Source: Massospora cicadina (Eukaryota > Entomophthoromycota > Entomophthoromycetes > Entomophthorales > Entomophthoraceae). Taken from it: DNA of 64,000 bases. Location: positions 353,708-417,707 of the forward strand of contig JAKSZP010014454.1 of assembly GCA_022478985.1 (NCBI GenBank), in the 5' to 3' direction. The position numbers were made by a program, and so were the translations under genes. Positions 53,661-64,000 of the stretch are shown here, in pieces. Each line of letters starts with the position of its first letter. The first letter of the stretch is position 1. Below the pieces are notes generated by a model that did no database searches, had not been told where the DNA came from, and saw only the letters and a program-made list of their open reading frames with translations.

Positions 53661-55540
53661 CTCCCCCCATCGCACCTTAGGTGTGAGGGGAAGGCACCTG
53701 AGCCCTTCAGCCTTCTCCTTTTCATCATGTCGCTGCTTGGCAGTGCAGGTATTCTGTGCTACAGAGTATGGTTTGGAGTGGGAAGCTTTAGCTGTGGGGT
53801 TCACATTGGCTTTTGCCTTCTGCTTTTTCCCCACTGTGGGACAAGTTTTGGCGTTGTGTGCGATTGCAGTGCACCATTGCTTGGAGGTGGAATTTTGGCA
53901 GGAATATTGGTGAGCAACTTGGTCTTAATCAATGCTTGGGCGCATTGGTGGGTGAAACCAACTCACCCATCAGGTTTTCAGCTTGGGTGGCCCAATCAGC
54001 TTGGGTGTCCCAATCTGATTGGTTGAGAGATTTGCAAGCTGCTTCTGCCACAAATGTCTCGATGTCCTCCTGGAGCTGGGCTGGTGGGATCGCGGATGTG
54101 GTCTTGGCCACCTCCTTGGCTGCTGCCTTGCGGGCCTGCTTGGCCTTCTTATGCTCCTGTGGGGACACAGGTTTTACTATAATGTAGCAGCCTTGCGCTC
54201 CCCATGGGAAGGCTGCATCAGTGTCTAGTGCCAGTCCATAGTGGGCGTCTGCACCACACATTGCATCTGAGAGAATTTCAGTTTGAGTAATGCCCTCCTT
54301 GGAGGGGCAGGTATGGGCCTTGTGGCCAAAAGTATGACAGAAAGTGCAGATAGGAGGCACGCTATCCATGGTGACCCTGAATGGATGGGTGTTTTGCCCA
54401 TCGATTTTGACATAAGTAGTAGTGGGATTTGGGTCAAATCATCCACTATCCCCACCGATGGGGTGAGAACAGCAATCACTTTGCCCATGCACAGGTTTGG
54501 CATGTGTTGGACATCTGCCTTCTCAGCTCCAAAATAAGAATGTTTTGGGGCAAAATAGGCCGAAATGAGGTGAGGAGATTTTACCTGCTGGTGATTGGGT
54601 GCAATTTATCAAATCATTACCACATGGGTTTGTTCTACTCCAGAATATTTTCCCTTGTCCTGATAGGCTGATGCCTATTTTTTCCTAATTTGGATGACTA
54701 AGCTTTTTGACACTATAGCCTCAAATTCCCATGGCCCTGATATTTGAACTAGTTAAAATTGAAATACTAGTATCAAAGAGGGGAGCTTTTTCTGGTTTGC
54801 CCCACACAAATAAAAACAAAAAGTAAAAAACTTAGTTTTCTTAGTAGTTTATTATCTTTTTTAAATATTCCATTGTGGGATCCAGCGGTGCATAGCACCA
54901 GCGAGCATAACCCTTGCTGGATTCTGACAGCATGAGCATAAAGTGCTGCATTTTGAAGGATTGTATTTCTCCATATATGGCAAGCCCAGCCTTCAGGATG
55001 TGCTCCAGCACAGTGCGCTTGACTGTGATAGGTAGGAAGTCAAAAGTTACGAAAATCTGGTTCAATTTAGTCCAGCAGGTGTGCTTCATTTTGACTACCT
55101 GTTGACTATCCAAGAGGTCCACTACTACTAGAACCTTTGCGGCTTTGTCCGCCATTTCTTTATTTTCAAAGCCAAGATCCAGCCAACTGTGTGGCATGGA
55201 GTGAGGTGCGACGTACACCGCGTTTGGAAAATGTGTGTACATCTCCACAAAACATCTCCCAAAGTGCCATTTGCTGAATATCCAGGAAAACATGCACCTG
55301 TGTTCCACCAACTAAAGTGGTTGGGAGTGTGGCATATTGATGAACTGGTTGCAGTGCGCTTGCCAGGCCAAAATTTCTGGGGAAATGGTAACTGCTAGTT
55401 TTTTACTAATAATTCTATCTATTCCGCTGGGCTCACTGGGGAGTTTACAAAATTTGGCTGATGTGGAGCCTAAACCTGTGCCCTTAACTTTACTCGCCCA
55501 ACTGCTCCCCAACATTGGGCGCAACTAATCTCCTCAATGA
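53661..55540 (-). pseudogene. LINE-c ORF1 with CCHC knuckle (interrupted by solo LTR)
   Basis: Reading leftward: 55524-55312 (T-I-S-P-E-I-L-A-W-Q-A-H-C-N), 55311-54935 (S-W-I-F-S-K-W-H-F-G-R, A-P-H-S-M-P-H-S-W-L-D-L-G-F, E-I-Q-S-F-K-M-Q-H-F-M-L-M), the solo LTR, then P-N-L-C-M-G-K-V-I-A-V-L-T-P (54503-54462). The open frame 54369-53929 begins M-D-S-V-P-P-I and has an intact C-T-F-C-x4-H-x4-C knuckle (54345-54304) and an Ala/Lys-rich helical stretch. Two-ORF layout and knuckle are typical of ORF1 RNA-binding proteins. The last residues of the 55311-54841 frame are LTR-encoded and not part of ORF1. Confidence 0.85.
54505..54929 (+). repeat. Solo LTR of the Gypsy-2 family in LINE-c ORF1
   Basis: 425 bp, TGTTGGACATCT...TGGATTCTGACA, with a perfect target duplication GCATG (54500-54504 and 54930-54934). 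Landmarks shared with the Gypsy-2 LTR in the same order: AATAAGAATGTTTTGG, TTTATCAAATCATTACC, CTAATTTGGATGACTAAGC, AGCCTCAA and CACCAGCGAGCAT. It arose by recombination between LTRs, or is a diverged, internally shortened copy (Gypsy-2 LTRs are about 690 bp). Confidence 0.9.
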
Positions 55541-55625
55541 GATTATCAAACTTTACCTAGACTTGAATTGAATTTGTTGAAACAGTGTTTGCAACGAGAG
55601 AAAAGTTTTTTGGAAATTCTATAGT

Positions 55626-57530
55626 ATCAAAACTACACTATAATTCTTGATGAGCCTCAAATTAACAATTTGGAATAAAAAATCTACTTTATTTTATATA
55701 TTCAGTCAGTCTATTTTCCAATTAATTTACAAACTAGCTAATGTCATTTATTTTAGGCTTTCAATAAAACGTTCCATCTCTCCTTCTTTAGTAAGCACTG
55801 CTTCTTATATTTCTCTATCAAATTGTAAGTCTTGAGGCGCGCTGCTACAGCTAGATTGGGAGGTTTTTTTTTGAAAGAGAGAGGAATCAGTAACCTTGAG
55901 CCCTCCTGCTACGCTCTGAGGGTGACCTCACACATATTTTAGATGAGCGCTGATTCTGCGCCGTCCAAGAAAAGGGGGCATGGTTGCCATGCCCCACACC
56001 CAGCCCTGATCCCAATTCAGATTGAACTTGAGAATATTATTCTAGAGTGTCAATATATTTCTTGACTTTGTGACTAGGGATGCTGAGCTCAGGCCACCAA
56101 ACCCCCACGCACACTCAGCCCCAAGTTGTCACCAGCCAAGGAATTATCTGCTACTATTTTAACCTCACCTGTCCAGAGCGCCTCTCCCTCAAAATGGACC
56201 TAAGGCAGGTTTGGATGTTGAAGCGTGAAAAGGTTATGTATCAAGTTTTTACAACCACTCCTGGCCTAACCTTTCACATATGTCACCAATACCCAAGCTG
56301 CAACCAATCAAACTGATAATTTGCAGCTTAAGGGCGCACCTACAAGCCTGTCTTCAGTGCTAATCCTCACTATTTTGTGGCTTGGCTCCATTTTGGGCTC
56401 ATTTCTGTTATTGCCAAAAGTCAGGTTTCCACCCCAACCCATTTCTTGTTTTTTTTGGGCCGTTTAACTTATAATTGAAATTCCAAGTCACTTAGCCCTA
56501 ATTTTTCTAATTTTAAATTTTGAATTTAAACTCAGAAATTAATACAACTATTGCTGCTTTTTTAGAAGGCAACAAACCTTAACTTTGGTGTGGGGAAAAA
56601 TATTTTACCGCCCCAAACATACAAAAAGGTTTTGCCAGATGGTGGGGCCATTGTTGGATGATTTTATAGCTTACCAAGAATAGATACAATTTATCCTCCA
56701 ACTAAAATTGGAACATTTTAATCCTTCTTGTTTTAAAAATATTTAATACAGTGTGCTCCCCTAACTTGGCCTCACCTCCTGGCAGCTTAAAAAATTCCTC
56801 CTGGGCCTGAGCACTACCCTTGTCTTCAGCTCTAATAGCAGCCACCACTTGGGGTTATCGAGCTTTTTACACAATACAGACTACCCTCCTTCCTAAAGTT
56901 TCTGCTCTATTTGTTATTACTGCCAAAGGCCCACAACAGTAATACCAGAGGTTCTTTCAACCTCTCAGCCCCTTTTTCACCTGGCTGCCCAAGTTAGACC
57001 TAAGGTTACCATTGCAACTACTTTTAGTGTGTTTGTGGGGGCCTTTGGTATGTTTATAAATGTGTATTTCCCTCAACTTTCATCTAGATCCTCAATTAAC
57101 TAATTCACTTAAATGGTTGTGCCCTGGCATTCTTGGTGCTGTTATGGTTCATAAGGACTTAAATTTGCAGCCTCGGTATAACATTTCTTAGCTAATTAAT
57201 GACACAGATATCAGTGACCAGGTAATGATTTTATTACTGCAAGTACAACCAACTACCAGTAAGGGTCCCCTCTGTGACCTTCCAACTGGATAGTACCCTA
57301 AACCCTTCTTGTCAAAGAAGGGAACATCCACGATTTTCACTACTGTAAAGATTACAGACTTGGGGCATACCTTTAACAAGCATGGGGTGGCTGCCGCTCC
57401 CCTCACCAATTCATTCCTTACCGCCCTCATATCAACAAGCACCCCTTGATGGGCTTCCTTTTATTATGGCTTAATGGTTCTGTGCCCAAGAAGCCTAACT
57501 GTGAAAACTTGAAGCAGCCTATGACTCAAG
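55626..57530 (+). other. Coding-like but unidentified region
   Basis: After an AT-rich start, an ATG at 55943 opens M-S-A-D-S-A-P-S-K-K-R-G-H. A discontinuous plus-strand reading follows, with moderately long open pieces (for example 56080-56316, and P-F-L-S-K-K-G-T-S-T-I-F-T-T-V-K near 57300). Base composition is closer to LINE-a than to the flanks. No motif of RT, endonuclease, transposase, protease or zinc knuckle is visible. One possibility is a decayed ORF1 of a LINE-a-like element, whose own ORF1 is missing; this is speculation. Confidence 0.3.
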
Positions 57531-58690
57531 ACATGTATATTAATTATTTTTGAGGGTGCCATAACACTTAAGTCCTGACAAATAAGGTGTACTTCCTGTG
57601 GGAAGTTTTTTGAAAGGGACTTTATTGAAGTCAAGTATTAAAAAGAGGTATAGAAATAATGAAGTAACTTTATTGTAGTATAGAATATGGGCTTTTATAT
57701 GTCATACTTACTTATTTAAACCCCATAAGGAAAAGGATTATTTAAATTAGAAAAGGGGATTCACTTAGCTCTTTGTTGGGTGATCATTTAGATTGTACAA
57801 TGATTTTGTAGCGTATTTTTGATAGGGAGAAAGGGTGTGTAGAGTAAACCAAGTCAATTGGGACTTGAAATCGCTTAGGTCATTTGTTTGATAGATTCTT
57901 GATTCTTGTCCTATCACAGGTACATCTTATTACCATCTCAATTTTCACCAGATGTAGTGATTACAAGACACTGTGATAATCCCTCATTTTAAACAGCATT
58001 TTATATTGGTGTACTTTGGTCTCAAATTGGTCCAGCGAAATTTTCAATGTATAAAATTGAGCCTTGATAACCATCTGTTTTCATTGTGATTAAATGATGT
58101 TACTTCTTTAAACACTTATTGGTCTAGTCATCATATTTTTTGTGGAAGTCAATTGATCAATGTTCTTCCCGCCATGTTGATATCCTGATATAAGACATCA
58201 TCCCTTCATGTTTATTGGCAGTGGAGTATTAACGTAATAATTAGCTATGTACGCAAGTTATGATAACTCAAGTAACCAAAGACTATTTAGTATTCATCCC
58301 CACGTTTTTAGGTTTTAGAATATGACCCATACCATATGGAATCTAACTTTTTCTCCTCAAGACTCTAAATAATTGTGATAATACAGGAGTAAGTTTATAA
58401 TACCAGTAGCAGGTGAAGATTGACGAGATGCATTAGATGCATGGCCTTCTTCTGTAACCTTCTTGGATAGATTTTTCATTGCCTCTATTTGAGTTGTATA
58501 CTTTCATGGGATAATATTCCTAGCACTTTTTAGGCTCTCCAGTATTATCAGTGGTAACTTTGCGAGCTAGTAAGATGAGATTCCAGATTTCTTCCATATA
58601 AGGCCTTTAGAAAAATATTATAATGATATAATAGAAACATATCTGAAAACCATCAACGCACTTGGGAGATATTGGTCGCAGTGTAATGGA
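57531..58690. other. AT-rich; expected 3' end of Gypsy-5, not resolved
   Basis: By analogy with Gypsy-2 the 3' LTR of Gypsy-5 should begin within about 700 bp of its integrase core, i.e. near 58.1 kb, but no TG...CA ends, polypurine tract or similarity to the Gypsy-2 LTR was recognised. Confidence 0.35.
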
Positions 58691-58699
58691 TCAGTAGTA

Positions 58700-59230
58700 G
58701 CCATCTTGCATGATATTGATCTAACGTTCCATTCGCTTTTTCCAAATTACCTCTAGTTGATGAGTTTTATAGCTGAAAATAAATTGTTGAGTTCTCATGC
58801 TCGTAGCTAATATCCTCACAACTCTTGGAGTAAATTTCTTCAAATTGTTGCATAGTAGTACCTGTGGGCAACCATGCCTAGTAATTATTTTGGCATAAAA
58901 GTTTAGCTGTAGCTTGGTGATCTGCGCATGAGTGGCAATTGCTTCACCCACTTCGTGAAATGATTGATCCCTACAAGAGTGTTTCAATTTACACCTATGG
59001 ATTCAGGGAGCGGACCTATGACATCTAAACTGATGGTATGTAACGGCTGCTTAGGGGTCATTGGATGATACTTGTACTTGGCCTTATGCAGTATTTGTTT
59101 TTTACAAGTTATGCAGACGTCTAAGACTTTTAATTCTGAATCCAGTATTCCTTTTCAATAGTCTTGATCTTTGATCCCTTTGTAAGTTTTTCTGGATCCT
59201 CCATGTACTAAGGTATTGTGGGCTTCCATT
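58700..59230 (-). pseudogene. pol: Gypsy-5 integrase (broken)
   Basis: Zinc-domain remnant V-C-I-T-C-K-K near 59115-59100, then L-H-T-I-S-L-D-V-I-G-P-L-P (about 59045-59005) with the first catalytic Asp, N-H-F-T-K-W-V, and the open frame 58987-58721. That frame has A-K-I-I-T-R-H-G-C-P-Q-V-L-L-C-N-N, where the second catalytic Asp (D-N-G in Gypsy-2) is Asn. It ends around the S-Y-x-x-H-Q block. The assignment is firm; activity is excluded. Confidence 0.85.
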
Positions 59231-59369
59231 ATCACTGGTACTATTCAAAAGGTCACAAGTAAGGTATCATTCAATTTTGACTTTGTTTAATAACCTATTG
59301 ATAGGTTTTGTATCTTGAATATGTCGTTTTTCATTATCTTTTGAAATGTTTCATCTTTATCCTTCTTAG

Positions 59370-59720
59370 ATTAAGGCTACATGAGTAGGGCATGTAACCG
59401 TTCACCATTGCTATTCTCTAAATGTAGTATGGGCAATCTATTCAGTCCATTTACATTCATTGTTTTGTTCTAGCTTGATGGACAATGTCATAGTGCTGAA
59501 TTTTGAGAGATCACAAATCCAGTATAACTGTTAGATCTTTAAAGTTTTGCATTCATTGTAAAGAAGCGTGGCTTTAACAGCTGCAAAATTTATATCTTAC
59601 AAGAAGGACAAGAAATGTTATCTGCAAGGGGAACATCGAGGCACACTTTCTCTGTGACACTGTAATTTTGTTCAGCTTTTGAAAGCGTTTTTCTGTAATA
59701 GTACACCGTGCGGTCAATGC
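59370..59720 (-). pseudogene. pol: Gypsy-5 RNase H remnant
   Basis: Translation at about 59585-59440 reads K-A-T-L-L-Y-N-E-C-K-T-L-K-I and then a decayed W-A/I-x-D-L-S-K-F-S-T-M, following the order of A-S-L-K-R-L-Q-N-M-K-V ... W-A-L-K-L-H-H-Y-D-M in Gypsy-2. Stops and frame changes abound. Called on order and partial match. Confidence 0.55.
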
Positions 59721-59899
59721 CTTCCTCATCCAATTGCAAGAGAATGGTTCCTAAGCTAAGTCAGATGTGTCTAGAATAGGATAAATGACATTTCATAGTC
59801 TGAATGCTGTAGAATTGGTTTCCTCTTTAACAAATCCTTCATGGTCACAAATGCAGTTCTTTGCTCTACTACTACTCAAGTTAGATGTTTTTGTATGCA

Positions 59900-60790
59900 A
59901 ACTGACAAGATTTCAATGAGTTGAGCTAAGTTAAGGATAAATTGATGATAATATCCCATCATACATAATACTTGTAAATCTTAGAGGCTTATTGTTTCAA
60001 GGAACTTGAAGATAGCTTCAACCTTATTATAAAAAGGTTAAGTTCCGTTTGAAATATGCATGTCACAAGGAATTACAATTCTTGTTGGGAAAAGGAAAAC
60101 TTCTCAGGCTTTAGTTTGTGTTGTTCCCTCATATTCATTGAAAAGCTGACCTTATGTGGACCAGAATATTGGTAAAGGTTTTGAGAACAATTTTAAGTAT
60201 CTAAGTATAGATCACACATCCTAATTTGAGATCTTTCATGATGTGATCCCTTTTCTGGTGACTGAGTCAGGAGAATTACATAATTCTAAGGGAGCCGTGT
60301 AGGTTGAAATAATCCTTCCATTAATATCAACACTCATATTTCTTGCTCCGGCACTAGATACATCTGTTAATAGCCACTGGTGAGGTCCATCACAAAGAAG
60401 TAATTTGAGCCAGTTTTTCAGGCCAGAGTATTGTCAAATTTTTAATTAGATAGCTGTCCTTTTTTGCTATTTAGCTTCTTGCAATCCATCACTATTCTGT
60501 GGCCACCATTTTTTTTTCTTTATGGGTAACAGGGGGTACAACCATGGCTTCTAGGAGAACTAAAGTAAGCTGGATCCAATAATTGCTTCAGATTGGTCTT
60601 CATGTATTTCTCCTAGATTTTTAACTCACTATATGGCTTTGATTGTATTGGGGTTGGGTCTCATAAGTTGATATTATGTGTCCGGTCTTTCATGTGACCA
60701 TGGTTGACATCTGACGTGGAAAAAAATCTTAAATCTTCAGGTAATCGATGCATTTTCTCAAGTTCCTCCTGATTTTACTTAACAAATATT
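59900..60790 (-). pseudogene. pol: Gypsy-5 reverse transcriptase (broken)
   Basis: H-M-K-D-R-T-H-N-I-N-L near 60710-60675 parallels H-M-K-G-Q-T-H-T-I-D-V in Gypsy-2. Then Q-S-K-P-Y-S-E-L-K, L-K-Q-L-L-D-P-A-Y and S-P-R-S-H-G, N-G-G-H-R-I-V-M-D-C-K-K-L-N (about 60510-60470), and V-M-D-L-T-S-G-Y (about 60395-60370), which carries the first catalytic Asp. The Y-x-D-D block near 60190 reads only C-D-L-Y-L-D-T. Many stops. Clear family membership with Gypsy-2. Confidence 0.8.
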
Positions 60791-61289
60791 TGATCTTGAG
60801 GAATGGCACAAATGAAATTTTTGGCAGGTAGGCCAAAATAAAGGAGAGTACCAGTAAATTGGTCTTTGGCAATAAATTAATGGGAAGCAATTGACCTTCT
60901 CAAAAGTCCTGGTGTTTTTTAATATATATTAGTTAGTTAAATTTCTAAGTAATAGCTCAATAGGCTTCTGGTAAGCTGGGTCAAGGACTCTTGTTAAGAC
61001 TCTTGGTAAAAATCTACTGACACTATTAATAATAGTATATGTAAAAAGCAGTTTGGTGTATACACAGGGATATGTAGGTATAAATTACTCTTTGTTCTCC
61101 TAGTTTAATTTTTACCCCTCATTAGAACAAAACGGAATGACTTCTACTGCATCAAAAAAAGTCATGTAATTTTTTTATTTCTTCCAGAGGTAGAATATTG
61201 CAAAGGTAGAGAAGAAACAGGGTACATGACCAGGCAAGAGTAATTCTTCTATATGTAGTCTTTATTATCCAGTATAAGTGGAACTTTAT

Positions 61290-61930
61290 AGCTAAAGAAT
61301 GATAAATAATCATCCTTCAGATTGATGACTCCTTTATATTAGATATTAAATTTTGTCCTGATAAGGATATCATAATGGCTATCGTCCAGGGCAACTGCAA
61401 GAGCTGAGAAAACTAATTTTCCAACTCAATTGGGCAAAAATGAATAAGCACCTATTGCCTTGGTATTGTTTGGACCAGTAGTGCTATACACTTGAATGTA
61501 TTTGAGGTCAGGGGCGATTTTGATCTTCTTTGATGAGAAAGGATGAGAAAAAGGTAACTGAGGATCCCAATATTTAAGATAGACATTATTATGACCTTCT
61601 GAATCGCATTTTCTACTTTTATAGTGATTCCTCCAAGCTTTTACCGGAGGGTTAACACCTCTTCAAGGTGAAAAGTTGCATTAAGCTTTTGTGTAGTCTT
61701 GGGATAACTCTTTGATCCACTTTAGAGTGTGCATGCTTAATATGAGTCAGATCAACCTGGCAAGGCATTGATCAAAATCACTAGCTATATCAAATTTTCT
61801 GGGGAATTCAATAACTAGACTGAGGCAAGTGCCTTTCAGGACCTGGACGTCATTAATATTATCAGTGTCCATGCAATCTGGAATAGCAAGCTCTGCAGGT
61901 ATACCCAAAATATATTACCCTGTGTCCTTG
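61290..61930 (-). pseudogene. pol: Gypsy-5 protease remnant
   Basis: The C-terminal hallmark D-S-H-Y-D-I-L-I-R-T-K-F (about 61385-61345) is followed by Y-K-G-V-I-N-L-K, equal to Y-D-L-L-I-G-T-Q-F ... Y-E-G-V-I-N-L-K in Gypsy-2. The active-site DTG is not recognisable; the expected place (about 61860-61800) reads differently. Inactive. Confidence 0.7.
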
Positions 61931-61999
61931 TAACATCCTTCAGAGTTGATACTGGAATTTATTCTTAGTGCACATGAGATGAGATATTTCAATGTTTCA

Positions 62000-63990
62000 C
62001 TTTCAAGCTTTAGGTCAGTCTAATTATAATTTCCTGACCTTAAGCTGACTGACATTTTCCATGATCAGCAAGGACAGGTTCTTCTTAAGACACATATCTT
62101 TATCATGGTTGTTATTGCAGTAGTTACACTTAGGCTTCTCCTCCTTCTTACGCTTCGCTTCCTCTATGGTATATACTCTGGTTATTTGGAGGGCTTTTTT
62201 TGAAGTTTTTGGATTGTGTATATCAACCACATTAAGAAGTCTTGTTTAAAGTTTAAAACAGAGTTTAGAAATTTTTATGACAGAGTGGATGTGCAAGCTA
62301 GGTCAGGGTTACTATATGAACAAGCAATTATGGCAGCTATAGCATTATCTAATGTAAGAATCTTTGATGTCATCAGCGCTTGGGTCTCTATATAGAACAA
62401 TCCGTAATTTGGCCAGGGTTTAATTTTGGCGTAGCGCAATTCTCATTAAGGCCTGTTTCTTCATACTAAAGCTTTTCTTGGAATCAACTACTTTGATTTG
62501 CTTCCTTCACATCACTCTAGTTCTTCAAGTCATCCATATGAGGTACCATAACCTCTTAATCCATATGTTTTAAGCAAGATAAAATATGCTTGACCTTTTG
62601 ATGATCAGTTGCACCCTCCATTGAAGCTTCATATACATAGAGGAAAGATGAGATACTTTATTCTCCAAGTGAAAAAGTTAATCTTGAAAATAGGTCTAGG
62701 TTAGCTTCTAATAATGTGATGTGTAATCCAGGAAACTTCATATTCATTAATTTTATTATGGGTGTCACTATGTTCAACTTGAATTAGAACTGACGTATTT
62801 GATCCTGTAGAGAATCAAGATGTTGCTCCATTTAATCCAGAGCAAAACTTTGCGTGACATTTAACAGATTAATTATTCTTTTGAGAACAAATATTTCATT
62901 CTGCAAGATCTTGTTATTGATTCAAATGCGAATTTGCTGATGAGCAGATGAGTGGTAACTTTACAAGAGTTTGTTGTAATCCTCTAATGCTCCAATGCGT
63001 TGACTTGTGTCCTCCTCAACTCTTTGTATTGAGTAATTTAAGGAGACTTGTCAGTTTTGGCTTTCATCTACTCTGTTAGGTATTCTAGCATTGTTCAGCT
63101 TTTTTGAGGTAACAGTTGACCTGGTTATTGTCTTCTTGACTAGTTGATTTTCCTATCATATCGCTCACTAACTTTTGAGTTGCTTGGTAATGGAATGATT
63201 AGACACTTGTTTTGCACAGGATGCCACATTCTGCTCAACATGAGCAAAACGGAAAATATTATTGTGAGGTAATGATTAAGTCTTAGAGGTTTGATGGATC
63301 TCAAGTTCATCAATTTGCCGTAGGGCTTGTTATAGCTGAGACTTAAAGGCTTAATCTGTTTTCCTCTTTATGACGGCTAGTAGGAGCTTGGGCAACCATC
63401 TAACCATGAGGTCCAGCGTCTTGTCTTTTAGGCTCTTAGGCAAAGTTTGAAATTAACTTTTTAGTACTTTCATTTAGCTTTAATGTCCTCTTAATAGAAA
63501 CTCCATAGCTTTCTCCATATACTTGATAACACTAGAATAAATGGCCCCCAACTTGGTATTGACTGTTGTTTAATGTGGGAACAATTTGCTTTAATTAATC
63601 AGTGATTTTCTCCAATACATTAAGAAGCTAAATTATATACCTGTTCATAGGCAACTAAAGGCCCTTAGAGTTTTAATATGATGGTGGAGTTCATCGTTTT
63701 TAGACTCCCAATAGGTGCACAATATGGTAAAGCTCTGGGTGTGCTTATTGCATGATTTAGTGGGATAGATTGTCACTTTAACCATATTTTCTGGGAGAAA
63801 CTTCAAATTATATAGGTTCATGAGAGTCCAGTCTCTGTCAAATGCCTTTTGCAGCTGGCTCTTTCTCATATGACAATAACTCAACAAAGTAAGCCTTAAA
63901 CTCCTTCATTGGAAATCCAAGTTAGACAATGAGATTCATAAATCGCCAATTGATCTTCTTGTATATCTTAAAAAAGTGATAATTGAAAGA
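62000..63990 (-). pseudogene. gag: Gypsy-5 gag remnant with zinc knuckle
   Basis: The capsid block Y-V-Y-E-A-S-M-E-G-A-T-D-H-Q-K-V-K-H-I-L is at about 62645-62580, matching F-V-Y-E-S-L-M-E-G-A-I-D-H-Q-K-T-K-Y-I-L of Gypsy-2. The open frame 62230-62024 has K-C-N-Y-C-N-N-N-H-D-K-D-M-C, a knuckle with spacing C-x2-C-x3-H-x4-C, one residue short of the canonical box. Upstream (62.7-63.9 kb) the reading is polar and coil-like, with one open piece at 63887-63645, implying a longer N-terminus than Gypsy-2 gag. The 5' end was not found. Confidence 0.72.
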
Positions 63991-64000
63991 TTTTCTGTTT

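Larger units (their letters stand above)
49115..55613 (-). mobile_element. LINE-c: 5'-complete non-LTR retrotransposon, minus strand
   Basis: Flanked by a perfect 12-bp duplication AAATTCTATAGT (49103-49114 and 55614-55625). The 5' end near 55600 matches the 5' end of LINE-b (GTTGCAA...AATT-GATTCAAG-type sequence followed by AGTTTGATAATCT), so it is full-length at the 5' end. The 3' end, on the left, is A-rich. It carries ORF1 with a CCHC knuckle and ORF2 with endonuclease, RT and a C-terminal domain, interrupted by an unidentified insert (about 50705-51475) and a Gypsy-2-family solo LTR (54505-54929). It is better preserved than LINE-b but has many stops. Confidence 0.94.
58700..64000 (-). 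mobile_element. Gypsy-5: decayed Ty3/gypsy element of the Gypsy-2 family, runs off the window
   Basis: Minus-strand remnants in correct gypsy order: gag (62.0-63.9 kb and beyond), protease C-terminus (about 61.4 kb), RT (60.79-59.9 kb), RNase H (about 59.7-59.4 kb), integrase (59.2-58.7 kb). Protein-level blocks match Gypsy-2 rather than Gypsy-3/-4. No LTR found; the 5' LTR presumably lies beyond 64000. It is heavily mutated, with hardly a frame over 80 codons. Confidence 0.85.

Noticed and set aside
53683..54228. Plus-strand open frames of 76-124 codons with hydrophobic translations
   Set aside because: Antisense shadows of LINE-c ORF1, whose knuckle and Ala/Lys-rich helix lie on the minus strand at the same place.
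54841..55311. 156-codon minus-strand open frame taken as one protein
   Set aside because: It runs from LINE-c ORF1 into a solo LTR (54505-54929), so its C-terminal third is not protein-coding in origin.
1..64000. CRISPR arrays, prophage, operons or bacterial insertion sequences
   Set aside because: No regularly spaced short repeats, no operon-like gene packing and no transposase; all mobile elements recognised are retroelements.

Overview
The window looks like a stretch of a large, AT-rich, repeat-dominated eukaryotic genome. Introns, host genes, rRNA and operons could not be identified; almost every recognisable coding stretch belongs to a retrotransposon. A fungus is my best guess, from the mix of Ty3/gypsy elements and APE-endonuclease LINEs. 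The sequence alone does not fix the lineage, and early-diverging fungi and rusts are both compatible. Element names used here are local: Gypsy-1 to -5, LINE-a/b/c, SINE-I and SINE-II.

Layout. 1-8.6 kb: a badly decayed minus-strand gypsy (Gypsy-1) whose gag and pol remnants are pushed apart by other sequence, including a trace of a LINE-like reverse transcriptase. 10954-17284: Gypsy-2, a complete plus-strand element with two LTRs, PBS, gag, protease, RT, RNase H, integrase, PPT and a perfect 5-bp target duplication, but with many stops. 19976-20250 and 24783-24923: two tRNA-headed SINEs (SINE-II), each with a target duplication. 20638-24141: LINE-a, 5'-truncated, GC/CpG-rich and the least decayed element here.

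25071-45562 is a nested stack. LINE-b (plus, about 5.25 kb once its inserts are removed, 17-bp target duplication) was hit by an LTR cluster (26935-28090) and by Gypsy-3 (30216-44299, plus). Gypsy-3 in turn received SINE-I copy 1 in its 5' LTR and the whole of Gypsy-4 (37861-43784, minus) in its 3' LTR. The two second-level insertions sit at almost the same LTR coordinate.

49115-55613: LINE-c, a minus-strand, 5'-complete relative of LINE-b with a 12-bp target duplication. It is interrupted by an unidentified insert of about 0.8 kb and by a solo LTR of the Gypsy-2 family (TSD GCATG). About 58 kb to the end: Gypsy-5, a decayed minus-strand member of the Gypsy-2 family that runs off the window.

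How the parts relate. The LINEs encode ORF1 (CCHC knuckle) and ORF2 (endonuclease, RT, Cys-rich tail) and presumably mobilised the SINEs: the 3' ends of SINE-I, LINE-b and LINE-c are alike. Gypsy-2, -3 and -4 share a primer-binding site of the form TGGTGCTCA(C/A)TACAGGGG, so they probably use the same tRNA primer. Decay is dominated by transitions. CpG sites present in one SINE-I copy are TpG or CpA in the other, and several catalytic Asp codons have become Asn. No unprecedented system was found; the value of the window is its clean stratigraphy of insertions.
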